Translations under genes and position numbers: made by a program
NCBI GenBank assembly: GCA_044227925.1
Contig: JBGAVW010000019.1
Location: 1-64,000, forward strand
DNA: 64,000 bases
From: JADJLQ01 sp044227925
Lineage (GTDB): Bacteria > Bacteroidota > Bacteroidia > Chitinophagales > Saprospiraceae
Direction of reading: 5' to 3'
Notes under the pieces: model-generated
Database searches by the model: none
Told to the model about the DNA's origin: nothing
The model's input: only the letters and a program-made list of their open reading frames with translations
Part shown: piece after piece, positions 25,808 to 34,802 of the stretch
Numbering within the stretch: position 1 is the stretch's first letter
Layout: each line of letters begins with the position of its first letter

Positions 25808-27847
25808 TTATTTAATGATGGAATAATGTATACCCAGATAAGCTGATCTGCCATAACCGATGGATTGATTATTGCCAGGAGTATGCACTCCTGTAGGACT
25901 GATGCTGTTGCTTATGATTTGTTGTATGTTGAATAAATTGCGTACACCGGCAGAAATCTGTATTTTGGAATTAATATTTTTATTCATGCTGATGTCAGTC
26001 CATGAATAATCTTCGAATATGGACTGCCTTATACTTTGTGTTCCATCAACCAGGATGGATTCGAAATAGGGGGTCTTACCGGTATATTTTTGGAATAAAC
26101 CAATGGTGAGTTTTTGTTTTATAAAAGTATAGCTTGCAGAAAGAGATGCTTCGGGTGACCACACAAATTCAGCCGTACTTTTATCTGAGGCATTAAATTG
26201 ATTATACCTTCCTGTATAACCTGCAGTAAAAAGAAAACTGAGGTGGTGACTGCGGGCCTGAAGACTGGTGGTAAATCCTTTGGTTTTATAGTGATCAATA
26301 TTAATATACGTTACTTCTTGCGGATTGGATGGGCTTTGCCCAAAATTGATAAGATCTTGTATCGTATTGTAAAAGGCGTTGATGGAAAAATCCAATTTAT
26401 TTCGTTCGCTATTTTTGATCTGCCATGACCAGGATCCGGAGAGCGAATGAGACAATTCAGATCGTAAATTGGTATTGCCAATGACCGCATGATTAGAGTC
26501 AAAAAAACTGAAATACAATTCTCTGAGTGAGGGTGCTCTAAAACCACGACCGTAAGCAAATTTAAATACCTGACTGGGATGTACATCCCATTTCAAATTT
26601 AAAGAGGGTATGCCAGCAGGTGCATCATATACCGAATTGTATATAAGACGAAGGCCTGGCTTTAATGAAAGACGGTCAGTCAATTTTAAGTCTCCGGAAA
26701 AAATAATTCCATAATCCTGGATGGTATGACTGCCCGTCGATAATCTGCCTCCTTTACCGGATTCCACATTAATGTCTATTCCGGGCAAGAAAGAAAACCA
26801 ATTGGTGATTCGTAAAGGCATCAACATTCTCAGGGTAAGTCCATTAAAGACAGAGGTATCTTGTGCGCCGGGAGCAATTGAAAGCCGTCTGTCATTGGTT
26901 TCTTCATTAAATGTAGTGGCTTGTACTTGTCTTTTAAAAAACGTATACCCAATCGCGGTATTCAATTTTAATTTATCTGAGATGTGTACATCGGATTGCC
27001 ATTGGTGCATCCATCTGCTGGTAAGGTATTTTTGGTCATTGGCAATAGATGCAGTAGGAATACCAGGATTAAAAATGTCCTCATTGGTATAATCCAGTCT
27101 ATAATGACTTTTAAACCTGTTTTTATCGATACCCAGTACCATACCTGTCAGATATTGGGTCTTCGGATGCCATTGGTAATCCCGGCCAATTGCTGTACCG
27201 GTAAATCCGCCAAAACCATTCCTGGCCAGGTTACCTTTGATATATACATCGCCTTTGGAGAATCCCCCGTTTATGGCATACTGATGTATTCCTGCCGGCC
27301 ACCCGTATTCTGTATGCACCGTTTCTTCTTGAATTTTTATTGCAAGATCTGCCTTCCCTTCAATGGCTTTTTTAGTAATGATATTGATTACTCCTGCCAA
27401 TGCATCAGCACCATAAATTACAGACATGGGTCCTTCTACTACTTCTATTCGGGCTATGGTATTGATGTCTATCTGATTCAGATTGATTTCGTTATTCGTT
27501 CCTTGCCGCCCCACCATTGGGATACCGTCTACGAGGATTTTTACATTTTGGCCGGCGATCCCCTGCATACTCATATTGCTGTTTCCGGTAGCCAGATCCT
27601 GATTAAATCGGATATTGGTTTCGGTGGCCAACACATCTTGTATGCGCACTGCTCCACGGAGTTTGATTTGATCCTGCCCTATACTTCGAATTTGGTATAC
27701 TGACTGGCGTGCAGACTCTGGGGTGATAGATCCGGTAACCACCACCTCTGAAATAGTTTGGATTGAAAAACTATCGCTGGAGGTCTGACTGCGAATCAAT
27801 TGAAAAAAAAGAATGAAAAAAAATACTCCTGCCTGCCTTACTAACAC
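25808..27847 (-). CDS. TonB-dependent outer-membrane receptor, HmuR-like
   Basis: The 679-residue protein uses a GTG start at 27847, has a signal peptide (FFFILFFQLIRSQ), then a plug domain: SEVVVTGSITPESARQ near residue 35, VRIQDVLATETNIRF, MQGIAGQNVKILVDGIPMVG and VEGPMSVIYGADALAGVINI near 140. The 22-strand barrel follows, with FKFAYGRGFRAPSLRELYF at about 430. The plug lacks the long N-terminal SusC extension, and no SusD gene is present, so this is a metal-complex receptor type. With hmuY downstream and an AraC regulator divergent, haem is the likely cargo. Confidence 0.9.
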   Translation of the reverse strand: MLVRQAGVFFFILFFQLIRSQTSSDSFSIQTISEVVVTGSITPESARQSVYQIRSIGQDQIKLRGAVRIQDVLATETNIRFNQDLATGNSNMSMQGIAGQNVKILVDGIPMVGRQGTNNEINLNQIDINTIARIEVVEGPMSVIYGADALAGVINIITKKAIEGKADLAIKIQEETVHTEYGWPAGIHQYAINGGFSKGDVYIKGNLARNGFGGFTGTAIGRDYQWHPKTQYLTGMVLGIDKNRFKSHYRLDYTNEDIFNPGIPTASIANDQKYLTSRWMHQWQSDVHISDKLKLNTAIGYTFFKRQVQATTFNEETNDRRLSIAPGAQDTSVFNGLTLRMLMPLRITNWFSFLPGIDINVESGKGGRLSTGSHTIQDYGIIFSGDLKLTDRLSLKPGLRLIYNSVYDAPAGIPSLNLKWDVHPSQVFKFAYGRGFRAPSLRELYFSFFDSNHAVIGNTNLRSELSHSLSGSWSWQIKNSERNKLDFSINAFYNTIQDLINFGQSPSNPQEVTYINIDHYKTKGFTTSLQARSHHLSFLFTAGYTGRYNQFNASDKSTAEFVWSPEASLSASYTFIKQKLTIGLFQKYTGKTPYFESILVDGTQSIRQSIFEDYSWTDISMNKNINSKIQISAGVRNLFNIQQIISNSISPTGVHTPGNNQSIGYGRSAYLGIHYSIIK

Positions 27848-27994
27848 AGCACAATATTGAGGCCTTATTCAGAATAAAAATACCCATAATCAATAATTAA
27901 GTACCTATATTCGAAAAATAATATTAAAATAAAATGCTTATAAATAAAAGAATATCAGATATTTGTATTTTGAATTACTCTAAATATTAATTAA

Positions 27995-28882
27995 ATGTTA
28001 ATCGAAAATTTAAAAAATAGCCATAAAGATCAAAAGTGCCATGTCCTTTATAATGCAGAAGGAATTGCCTTCGAAACTGTTGAAAACGATGGGTTGGAAT
28101 CAATTTATTTTGAAAATTCATTACTCAAAGACAGGGTACAGTTTTTTTTTGGAGTCGAAGGTAAGACGCAGCTCCATTTTGGACCTTATATTAGAAGCGT
28201 GGATGCTGAAACTACCACTTTTTTATATAATCCTGTTCAGGAGCATGCATTCAAATTAGAAATTTGCCCCTCCTCCAAACTGGTAACACTTTATATACCA
28301 ATAGAAAAACTTCATAAACTTTTCAGCGCAGAAGACCTGCCTATATTACGTAATGAGATGATTCAACAAAAAATATATCAGGACAAACCATTGAGTCAAT
28401 CCTTATTATTCACTTTAATACCCCTATTTAAAAATAATGTAAGTAAAAGCCTCGAACAAACGTACCATTATGGTAAATTGCTCGAAGTAGTAAGCCTGTA
28501 TTTTTCAGATAAAGAATCGGAAAATACGCTTTCATGCCCTTTCCTCAATGATGTGAATACACTGAAGAAAATAAAACAAGCAAAAGAAATTCTCCTTCAA
28601 AACCTGACTAAGCCACCTACTATAGCTGAACTTGCACGGCAAGTGAATATCGTAGAGTATCAGTTAAAATCCGGTTTCAAAGAATTATACGGTAACACCA
28701 TAGCCAGCTATGTTTTAGCTAAAAAACTGGACCAAGCAAGAAAATTATTTGACCATCAGCATATGCAGGTAAATGAAGTTGCGTATGATCTGGGATATGC
28801 CAATCCATCCCATTTTATTACCGCATTCAAAAAACAATTTGGGGTGACGCCGAAAAAGTACCTGATGAGGGTGAAACATTGA
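27995..28882 (+). CDS. AraC family regulator (PchR-like) next to haem uptake genes
   Basis: The 295-residue regulator has an N-terminal sensory part (residues 1-195) and a C-terminal double helix-turn-helix: ILLQNLTKPPTIAELARQVN..EYQLKSGFKELYG (first motif) and VNEVAYDLGYANPSHFITAFKKQFGVTPKKYL (second). The pattern is closest to the PchR group, which senses siderophores or iron complexes and controls the adjacent receptor. It is divergent from the TonB receptor, with 147 A+T-rich bases in between that must hold both promoters. I find no confident Fur box there. Confidence 0.88.
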   Translation: MLIENLKNSHKDQKCHVLYNAEGIAFETVENDGLESIYFENSLLKDRVQFFFGVEGKTQLHFGPYIRSVDAETTTFLYNPVQEHAFKLEICPSSKLVTLYIPIEKLHKLFSAEDLPILRNEMIQQKIYQDKPLSQSLLFTLIPLFKNNVSKSLEQTYHYGKLLEVVSLYFSDKESENTLSCPFLNDVNTLKKIKQAKEILLQNLTKPPTIAELARQVNIVEYQLKSGFKELYGNTIASYVLAKKLDQARKLFDHQHMQVNEVAYDLGYANPSHFITAFKKQFGVTPKKYLMRVKH

Positions 28883-29052
28883 ACGACTTTGCAACAAAAT
28901 CAAAACTCTGCACAAAACCGAATTTATCTGCAGTATTATCAGATCCCATGGTTTAAAAAATTAACCACAAAAATTTCAGGACTCCACGTACTGATTGGCC
29001 TGTATGCATACCCGTTTCTGGTTGCTTTAGAAATTAATAGTAATTTTAAACC

Positions 29053-29976
29053 ATGAGCATCAATCATTTTAAAAAAGAGATTTTAGCCATTTTTTTGGCC
29101 ATCCTTTTCCCGAATACAATTAATAGCCAATCAACCCCACTGGTAAGAAAATTAGCGCCTGATGTTTATTTCTATGCAGGCAATGAACTTTTACAAAAAT
29201 CAGCCAATTGTTTATGGGTGGTATTTAAAGATTATGTATTGGTTGTAGATGCCAATTACCCCTGGGGTGCCGAAGAGATTCTGGAAGAGATAAAAAAGAC
29301 CACTGATAAACCTGTACGATTTATTTTTAATACTCATTATCATCACGACCACAGTTTTGGCAATTCGGTATTTGTCGACCAGGGAGCCATTGTAGTTGCT
29401 TCTACCACCACATCGGATGAAATGAAAACAGTAGGACAAATAGAGTGGAACAGAGGTACTGCTTACAGCGGCAGGGATATGAAACGATACCGAAGAGAGT
29501 TTCCAACGATTACTTTTGATCAGCAACTGGTATTGGATGACGGAATACATAAAGTGATTTTAATCAAAATTGGACCTGGCCATACTGCAGGTGATGCTGT
29601 TGCTTATCTCCCTAATGAGAAAATTCTCTCCACCGGTGATCTTTGTGTAAACGGTAATCCATGGGGTAATAATGTCGCTGATGTAAATGCAAATTATGAG
29701 CATTGGCTTGCTGCACTGGATACATTATATACTTGGGATATAAGGCAAGTGATCCCGGGACATGGTGATATCGGGTCCAAAACTATTTTAAAAGAACAGC
29801 GGGATTATCTTGCAGATATGTATACACAGGTAAGTAATGGTATCAAAACCGGTAAAACAAGAGAGGAACTAATAAATCAAATTGATCTTTCTAAACATCC
29901 AGTTCGTGGAAGCAATACGATATCCAATACCAGGAGTATAAAAGCAATGTATGATAGACTGAAGGGCGAAAAATAG
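29053..29976 (+). CDS. Metallo-beta-lactamase-fold hydrolase, exported
   Basis: The 307-residue protein has a signal peptide (KEILAIFLAILFPNTINSQ) and the metallo-beta-lactamase fold: FIFNTHYHHDHSFGN near residue 95 (HxHxDH zinc site), GPGHTAGDAVAYLP near 175, LSTGDLCVNG and VIPGHGDIG near 236. The layout fits the periplasmic quinoprotein-relay or SoxH-like hydrolase groups and also class B beta-lactamase relatives. There is not enough to call antibiotic resistance. It lies 170 bases downstream of the AraC gene. Confidence 0.82.
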   Translation: MSINHFKKEILAIFLAILFPNTINSQSTPLVRKLAPDVYFYAGNELLQKSANCLWVVFKDYVLVVDANYPWGAEEILEEIKKTTDKPVRFIFNTHYHHDHSFGNSVFVDQGAIVVASTTTSDEMKTVGQIEWNRGTAYSGRDMKRYRREFPTITFDQQLVLDDGIHKVILIKIGPGHTAGDAVAYLPNEKILSTGDLCVNGNPWGNNVADVNANYEHWLAALDTLYTWDIRQVIPGHGDIGSKTILKEQRDYLADMYTQVSNGIKTGKTREELINQIDLSKHPVRGSNTISNTRSIKAMYDRLKGEK

Positions 29977-30139
29977 GTATATCTGCGATTTCATATAAAC
30001 ATCATCCACCACATAAATATGTGATATTCTCTCAAAACTCAATAAATAAAGAAACTTTTAGCTTTACTTTCTTGAAAATTTAAATATTTTAGCAGTAGTT
30101 AAAAAATATAACCTCAGTCACCAATTTACTCTAAATAAT

Positions 30140-30652
30140 ATGAAAAAAAGTTTATTCTTAGGATTATTATTGTCAATAATCTACTCCTGCAGTCCCGATA
30201 ACGCAATCATTACAGATGAAGAATCACTAACAACCCTTGAAACCAGAGCACCTGGTCAGCAAGCTATTAGTTTTACTGAAGAAATAACATTTGATAATGA
30301 CATACCGTGTGCTAATGATGGTGCCGGTGAAGTTGTTGACTTTTCTGGTAGTTTGCACATAGTATTTAAATCTACCGTTTCAAATGGAGTGGCTCATATC
30401 TACATTCATCTACAACCACAAGGTTTGAAGGGAATTGGAGCCTCTACCGGAGATATTTATAAAGCTACCGGTGTGACCATGGAACACTTAGCCTTGGATT
30501 TAAATAGTGAAGGTACCTATGTAAATAATTATAAATTGATTGGCCCCGGACCTGATAATAATTTAGTTATTCACCAGAATTACCATTATACTGTAAATGG
30601 ACAAGGGCTTCTTACTGTCCTGAAGTTGCATGAAGTAATTGATTGTAAATAA
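30140..30652 (+). CDS. Small exported lipoprotein, unknown function
   Basis: I do not recognise a family for this 170-residue protein. It has a clear lipoprotein signal, KKSLFLGLLLSIIYSC (Cys17), then an acidic linker (TDEESLTTLETRAPGQ) and a beta-rich domain of about 125 residues with alternating hydrophobic stretches (SGSLHIVFKSTVSNGVAHIYIHL; NNLVIHQNYHYTVNGQG; TVLKLHEVIDCK). Two Cys residues, in DIPCAND and at the penultimate residue, could form a disulfide. It is monocistronic: 163 non-coding bases precede it and a strong terminator follows. Confidence 0.7.
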   Translation: MKKSLFLGLLLSIIYSCSPDNAIITDEESLTTLETRAPGQQAISFTEEITFDNDIPCANDGAGEVVDFSGSLHIVFKSTVSNGVAHIYIHLQPQGLKGIGASTGDIYKATGVTMEHLALDLNSEGTYVNNYKLIGPGPDNNLVIHQNYHYTVNGQGLLTVLKLHEVIDCK

Positions 30653-30675
30653 GATATAATTTTTATTAGAAAATT

Positions 30676-30711
30676 AAAAGGTAGCAGACCTGATGGTCTG
30701 CTACCTTTTTT
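30676..30711 (+). terminator. Strong intrinsic terminator
   Basis: AAAAGGTAGCAGACC, loop TGAT, GGTCTGCTACCTTTT and further T residues: a perfect 15-bp stem with a U tract, 24 bases after the lipoprotein stop. Because the arms start with A4 and end with T, it can also serve the convergent YciI gene at 30747. Confidence 0.92.
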
Positions 30712-30746
30712 AATTTCTGATATTACTAAGCTAGATTGGTCCTTGT

Positions 30747-31088
30747 TTACATACCTGGCATTACTACCGTCTCATGTATCTCTATGGTACAGTCAGGATG
30801 AGATTTAAGATGAGGATGACCTTTTAGCAGTTTTTTCGCTTTGTCCATAGTTTCTGCGGAAATAATAGAGTATCCACCCACATTTTTTCGACTCTTTTTG
30901 CTGGTACCATCCTTGGCTATAGACTGACCACCAGAAAGTGGAGCACCCATGTCCAATAACTGACTTCCACATTTTTGTCCCCATTTCATCCATCCTTCCA
31001 TGGATTTAGCTTGTTGTTTTGGAGTAGCCGATGCCATCATTTTTTCAGCCTCAGGAGTGGCGTGATAGATTAATAAAAATTTTTTCAT
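30747..31088 (-). CDS. YciI-related domain protein
   Basis: The 113-residue cytoplasmic protein is a ferredoxin-like YCII-superfamily unit: KKFLLIYHATPEAEKMMA at the start, WMKWGQKCGSQLLDMGAPLSGG in the middle, and VGGYSIISAETMDKAKKLLKGHP near the end. Relatives with a DGPF motif are linked to ECF42 sigma factors. An ECF42-type sigma gene lies at 59936, but there is no local linkage and I see no DGPF sequence here. It converges with the lipoprotein gene across the terminator. Confidence 0.82.
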   Translation of the reverse strand: MKKFLLIYHATPEAEKMMASATPKQQAKSMEGWMKWGQKCGSQLLDMGAPLSGGQSIAKDGTSKKSRKNVGGYSIISAETMDKAKKLLKGHPHLKSHPDCTIEIHETVVMPGM

Positions 31089-31249
31089 TGTAAATTTGTC
31101 GGAGATTAAAGTGCTGACTCCGCACTTTGATTATAAGCTTGAATAAAATAAATAGTTGAGGTTCAAGATAACGACTTTTTAATTAGCATCAGAAAGAATT
31201 AAGTTTTGTGGCTAAATCTTATTTTGAGGTACCGAATGTAAAATAAAGT

Positions 31250-31450
31250 TCAGCTCTTATTTTTTTGATGGAAAATTTGAATTAGCTTACAATGGCTATC
31301 TGTTTGAAACACTTCATCAATAAAGATGTACGACTCTGACCGGGTCGGATTTATTGTGTATTTGAAGACCTGATGAGTAATTAAAGAATCAATGTCTACA
31401 GTCACGCCATTTTTTAAAAAAAAATACAACTCCAAACTCTCCCCACTCAT
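31250..31450 (-). CDS. Possible small protein, 66 residues
   Basis: In the 389-base gap 31089-31477 the only plausible coding stretch is this 66-codon frame, starting MSGESLELYFFLKNGVTVD and ending with a Lys/Ser-rich tail. It has a mixed, protein-like composition but no recognisable motif, signal or close neighbour. Its start lies 27 bases from the divergent GntP start. It could be chance. The rest of the gap shows nothing I can name. Confidence 0.3.
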   Translation of the reverse strand: MSGESLELYFFLKNGVTVDIDSLITHQVFKYTINPTRSESYIFIDEVFQTDSHCKLIQIFHQKNKS

Positions 31451-31465
31451 ACACCCAATATTTTC

Positions 31466-31473
31466 TATATTTG
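31466..31473 (+). promoter_or_regulatory. Possible -7 element directly before gntP
   Basis: TATATTTG, a full match to TAnnTTTG, ends 4 bases before the ATG of the GntP gene. If used, the transcript would start at or next to the start codon. No clear -33 TTG is seen at the right distance. Confidence 0.4.
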
Positions 31474-31477
31474 AGAT

Positions 31478-32791
31478 ATGATGATCCTTACTGTACTCGG
31501 TATTTTATTACTATTGGTATTATTGATTACCTGGGCCAAAATCCATCCCTTTATTTCTTTTCTGATTGTTTCTATTGTAGCTGCGCTGGTATTGGGGGTA
31601 GATACTGCCATGATCGGTAAGTCAATTGAAAAAGGAGTAGGTGGCATCCTTGGTCCTGTATTTTCTGTGATCATTTTGGGAGCTATGCTGGGAAAGGTAA
31701 TCGCATCGAGTGGAGCTGCTCAGCGAATATCAGAGTCACTGGTAGGATTATTTGGCATGAAAAATCTCTCCTGGGCGTTGACACTGACCGGGTTTATAGT
31801 TGGAATACCCTTATTTTATAATGTAGGATTTATATTATTGATCCCCTTAATCTATTCATTGGGCCAACGATATCAGTTGCCTTTGGTGTATATGGCGGTT
31901 GCATTATGTTCTTCCCTGTCGGTGACACATGGTTTCTTGCCTCCACACCCGGCGCCTACAGCGATAGTGCCTTTGATGCATGCTGATATCGGACAAACAC
32001 TGATCTATGGATTGATAGCGTCTATTCCGGTAATCTTAATAGCAGGGCCCCTTTTTGCTCATTCGGTGAGAAATATAAAAGGTACACCGCTGGCGAGTCT
32101 TAAAGTACAAATATTTGAAAATCACCAGATGCCTCCTGCGCGGGATTGTTTTTTTGCTGCCTTATTGCCTGTGATATTATTAGCCGCAGGTACTCTGTTG
32201 ACCAATACTTTAGTAAAAGGTACTTTTTCATATAAGCTGGCAAGCATTATCTCTGATGCAAATATTGTGATGATCATCTCGCTGTTTGCCGCGTACTATT
32301 TATTGGGCATTCGCCGAAAAGAATCTATTAAAAACCTGATCACATCAGGAGTAGAAGCATCTAAAGATGTATTCCCTATCATCATGATTATTGCAGGCGC
32401 AGGGGCATTAAAAGAAATATTTACCAGTGCAGGCATCAGTGATCAGATCGGTCAAATGATCAAGAGTTCATCTATGTCTCCGCTGATTACCGGTTGGTTG
32501 ATAGCAGCCATCATCAGACTCAGTCTGGGTAGTGCTACGGTAGCCGGCCTTACAGCGGCTGGTTTAATAGCACCTGGTATAGATCCAAATGTAGTAGATC
32601 CAAACCTGATGGTTATAGCCATTGGGGCGGGCAGCCTCATGTTTTCACATGTAAATGATACCGGATTCTGGATGTTTAAAGAATATTTTAACCTCAGCAT
32701 TAAAGATACCATCAAATCATGGTCACTGATGGAGACGGTAGTTAGTTTTGTAGGACTTTTGGTAGTACTGGCATTGAGTTTAGTAGTGTAA
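31478..32791 (+). CDS. GntP family gluconate:H+ symporter
   Basis: The 437-residue membrane protein has about 12 hydrophobic segments and the GntP features: KIHPFISFLIVSIVAALVLG near residue 20, GAMLGKVIASSGAAQRISESL near 70, GIPLFYNVGFILLIPL, HGFLPPHPAPTAIVPLM near 150, IRLSLGSATVAGLTAAGL and SHVNDTGFWMFKEYFNLS near 390. GntP permeases take up gluconate and related sugar acids with protons. No gluconate kinase or dehydratase lies beside it; the next genes concern potassium. Confidence 0.93.
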   Translation: MMILTVLGILLLLVLLITWAKIHPFISFLIVSIVAALVLGVDTAMIGKSIEKGVGGILGPVFSVIILGAMLGKVIASSGAAQRISESLVGLFGMKNLSWALTLTGFIVGIPLFYNVGFILLIPLIYSLGQRYQLPLVYMAVALCSSLSVTHGFLPPHPAPTAIVPLMHADIGQTLIYGLIASIPVILIAGPLFAHSVRNIKGTPLASLKVQIFENHQMPPARDCFFAALLPVILLAAGTLLTNTLVKGTFSYKLASIISDANIVMIISLFAAYYLLGIRRKESIKNLITSGVEASKDVFPIIMIIAGAGALKEIFTSAGISDQIGQMIKSSSMSPLITGWLIAAIIRLSLGSATVAGLTAAGLIAPGIDPNVVDPNLMVIAIGAGSLMFSHVNDTGFWMFKEYFNLSIKDTIKSWSLMETVVSFVGLLVVLALSLVV

Positions 32792-32843
32792 CATAAAAAT
32801 GATAATGTATACCTATTACAAATGCATTTTCCATTCAGCTAAA

Positions 32844-32861
32844 TCTTTATAAAATCTTTAT
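32844..32861 (+). promoter_or_regulatory. Direct-repeat response-regulator box before the sensor kinase
   Basis: TCTTTAT-AAAA-TCTTTAT: two identical 7-mers at an 11-base step, the geometry bound by OmpR/PhoB/KdpE-type regulators. An identical 18-base copy stands before kup at 34803. The box covers the position where the -33 element of the following promoter should be, as expected for an activator site. Confidence 0.65.
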
Positions 32862-32872
32862 GCATTGCAGTA

Positions 32873-32880
32873 TAGCTTTG
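32873..32880 (+). promoter_or_regulatory. -7 element of the sensor kinase gene
   Basis: TAGCTTTG, a full match to TAnnTTTG, 11 bases after the direct-repeat box and 5 bases before ATG 32886. A transcript from it would be leaderless or nearly so. It also rules against the in-frame TTG at 32865 as the start. Confidence 0.55.
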
Positions 32881-32885
32881 CCTGC

Positions 32886-33983
32886 ATGAAATTCGAAAGG
32901 AATAAATCGATACTGAGCAACCTAAGCCTACGACACCAATATTACGTAAGTGTATCAGGAGTGATCGTGACCGCATTGCTCTGTTATCCGATTTCTTTTT
33001 TGATAGGTTATAGAGCAGTAGCATTGATATTATTGGTAGCCGTGTCCTCTGCAGCCATGGTGTTTGATATATTCCCTGTATTGCTGGCTGCTACGTTAAG
33101 TGCGCTGATCTGGAATTTTTTTTTCATCCCACCCCGGTTTACTTTTCATATCGGGGATGCAGAAGACTGGTTGCTGTTTGCCATGTATTTTTTAATTTCT
33201 TTGCTTCATGCTGTACTCACATTTAAAATCAGAAATGCCGAAAATGTGGCCAGAGAAAAAGAAGAGAAAGTAAGATCAATAAATTTGTATAATACCATCC
33301 TGCATTCATTGTCACATGAAATGCGTACTCCTTTATCTACCCTGCTGGGATCAGTGGAAACGTTAAAGGAAGAAGATCAAAAACTGTCTACCCTGCAAAA
33401 AAATGAATTGTATGGTCAGATTTCTCAATCGGGTGAGCAGCTCAACAGACAGGTTGAAAACCTCTTAAATATGAGCCGAATACAAAATGGAATGATTATA
33501 CTAAATAAAGAGTGGTGCGATGTAAATGATCTGATTCGGGGCATCCTAAATAAACTCAATAATGAAATAAAACAGCATAAAATTATCTATAAACCGAATG
33601 ATGATCTGCCATTATTTAAATTGGATATTGGACTGATGGAACAAGTAATGCTCAATCTACTTCATAATGCACTACGGTATTCGTACCCGGACTCCACTAT
33701 TCAAATCAAAGTGACGGTAACTGAAAATCATGGGGTATTGGAAATAGAAGATAATGGAGCTGGATATCCGGAAGATATAGTAAAGAATGCATTCGCAATA
33801 TTTCAACGGGGTAAAAACGCAAAAAAAGGGGGTCTGGGCTTAGGGTTATCTATAGCAAAGGGGATAGTAGATGCCCATCACGGTACCATTTCCATCCATA
33901 ACCTGGAAACCGGTGGAGCCCATTGCCGCATAACTATACCCTGTGAATTCAGTTATATTGGAAACCTTACTTTGGAAAATTAA
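32886..33983 (+). CDS. KdpD-like sensor histidine kinase, short form
   Basis: The 365-residue kinase starts at ATG 32886. It has four transmembrane segments (DUF4118 region, residues ~20-112, including the FDIFPVLLAATLSALIWNFF stretch), a HisKA domain with SLSHEMRTPLSTL and phosphoacceptor His144, and an ATPase domain with N box LMEQVMLNLLHNALRYS, G1 IEDNGAGYPEDI and G2 KKGGLGLGLSIAKGI. This is the C-terminal half of KdpD; the ~370-residue N-terminal KdpD/Usp sensing region is absent. The response regulator gene follows by 96 bases and kup after that, so it probably controls potassium uptake. No kdpFABC genes are visible. Confidence 0.9.
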   Translation: MKFERNKSILSNLSLRHQYYVSVSGVIVTALLCYPISFLIGYRAVALILLVAVSSAAMVFDIFPVLLAATLSALIWNFFFIPPRFTFHIGDAEDWLLFAMYFLISLLHAVLTFKIRNAENVAREKEEKVRSINLYNTILHSLSHEMRTPLSTLLGSVETLKEEDQKLSTLQKNELYGQISQSGEQLNRQVENLLNMSRIQNGMIILNKEWCDVNDLIRGILNKLNNEIKQHKIIYKPNDDLPLFKLDIGLMEQVMLNLLHNALRYSYPDSTIQIKVTVTENHGVLEIEDNGAGYPEDIVKNAFAIFQRGKNAKKGGLGLGLSIAKGIVDAHHGTISIHNLETGGAHCRITIPCEFSYIGNLTLEN

Positions 33984-34044
33984 TTCGATCACCAAAGAAA
34001 TAAATAGCAATGCATTTTAAAATTTATAATATAAGGAAGGAATT

Positions 34045-34052
34045 TAAATTTG
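34045..34052 (+). promoter_or_regulatory. Possible -7 element for the response regulator
   Basis: TAAATTTG lies 27 bases before the TTG start at 34080. No good -33 element is seen. It would allow the regulator to be made separately from the kinase. Confidence 0.35.
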
Positions 34053-34079
34053 GTCTACCTTTCCATATAAATTCAGGAT

Positions 34080-34754
34080 TTGAAAAGTGAAATTTTAATA
34101 ATAGATGATGAACCAGCCATCAGAAAAATGTTGGAAATAAATCTGGAGGCAAATGGGTATAAAGTCATTCAAGCCGATACCGCTTCACAAGGCATCCAAT
34201 TATCTGCAAGTCATCAACCGGATTTAATATTGCTCGACATTGGATTGCCCGATCAGAATGGTTTGGACACTTTATTGCACTTAAGACAATGGTATAAAAA
34301 TCCCATAATTATTTTATCTGTATTTAATCAGGAATCATTTATTATAAAAGCACTGGATACAGGTGCCAACGATTACCTTACTAAACCATTTCGCGTAGGC
34401 GAACTTTTAGCCAGGATTCGTGCTTTATTAAAAGGGAAACAAACAATAGATCAAAAAAGTGAAATCATTTCAGGTGATCTGAAAATAGATCTGGCAGCAA
34501 GAGCGGTATATAAAAATAATCAATTGATTAAGCTTACCAGTACTGAATATAAATTGCTTTCATTGCTGGCAAAATTTGAGGGAAGAGTACTGACCCATAC
34601 CAATTTGTTGAAAGAAATTTGGGGAGTAGGACATCAATTAGAAACACAATATCTTCGGGTTTTTATCGGTACTCTCAGGAAAAAAATAGAGGATGATCCC
34701 AATCATCCCTTGCATATTCATACCGAAAGTGGAATCGGCTATCGTTTTACCTGA
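34080..34754 (+). CDS. KdpE-like OmpR-family response regulator
   Basis: The 224-residue regulator begins at TTG 34080; no ATG fits. The receiver domain has the acidic pocket IIDDEPAIRK (Asp9, Asp10), phosphoacceptor Asp53 in LILLDIGLPD and the conserved Lys in NDYLTKPFRVGEL. The C-terminal winged helix (LIKLTSTEYKLLSLLAKFEG; YLRVFIGTLRKKIEDDPNHP; SGIGYRF) is of the OmpR/KdpE type and should bind direct repeats. It lies between its likely kinase and kup, and the two TCTTTAT-N4-TCTTTAT boxes beside those genes are its probable targets (inference). Confidence 0.92.
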   Translation: MKSEILIIDDEPAIRKMLEINLEANGYKVIQADTASQGIQLSASHQPDLILLDIGLPDQNGLDTLLHLRQWYKNPIIILSVFNQESFIIKALDTGANDYLTKPFRVGELLARIRALLKGKQTIDQKSEIISGDLKIDLAARAVYKNNQLIKLTSTEYKLLSLLAKFEGRVLTHTNLLKEIWGVGHQLETQYLRVFIGTLRKKIEDDPNHPLHIHTESGIGYRFT

Positions 34755-34802
34755 TCGCATTACAGGTACGGTATGCGTATCAGCCGCACCTCCGCCCGTT
34801 TT

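Noticed and set aside
25808..27847. SusC-type receptor of a polysaccharide utilisation locus
   Set aside because: The plug has no N-terminal SusC extension, no SusD gene follows, and the partner is HmuY; a haem receptor fits better.
27848..27994. Fur box between the TonB receptor and AraC genes
   Set aside because: The region is A+T rich and has partial matches only; none is convincing as a 19-base Fur site.
29053..29976. Beta-lactamase resistance gene
   Set aside because: The HxHxDH fold alone is shared by many exported hydrolases; no resistance-specific motif can be named by eye.
30010..30023. Operator CACATAAATATGTG before the small lipoprotein
   Set aside because: A 6-bp-arm palindrome made mostly of A and T is expected by chance in this DNA, and nothing else supports it.
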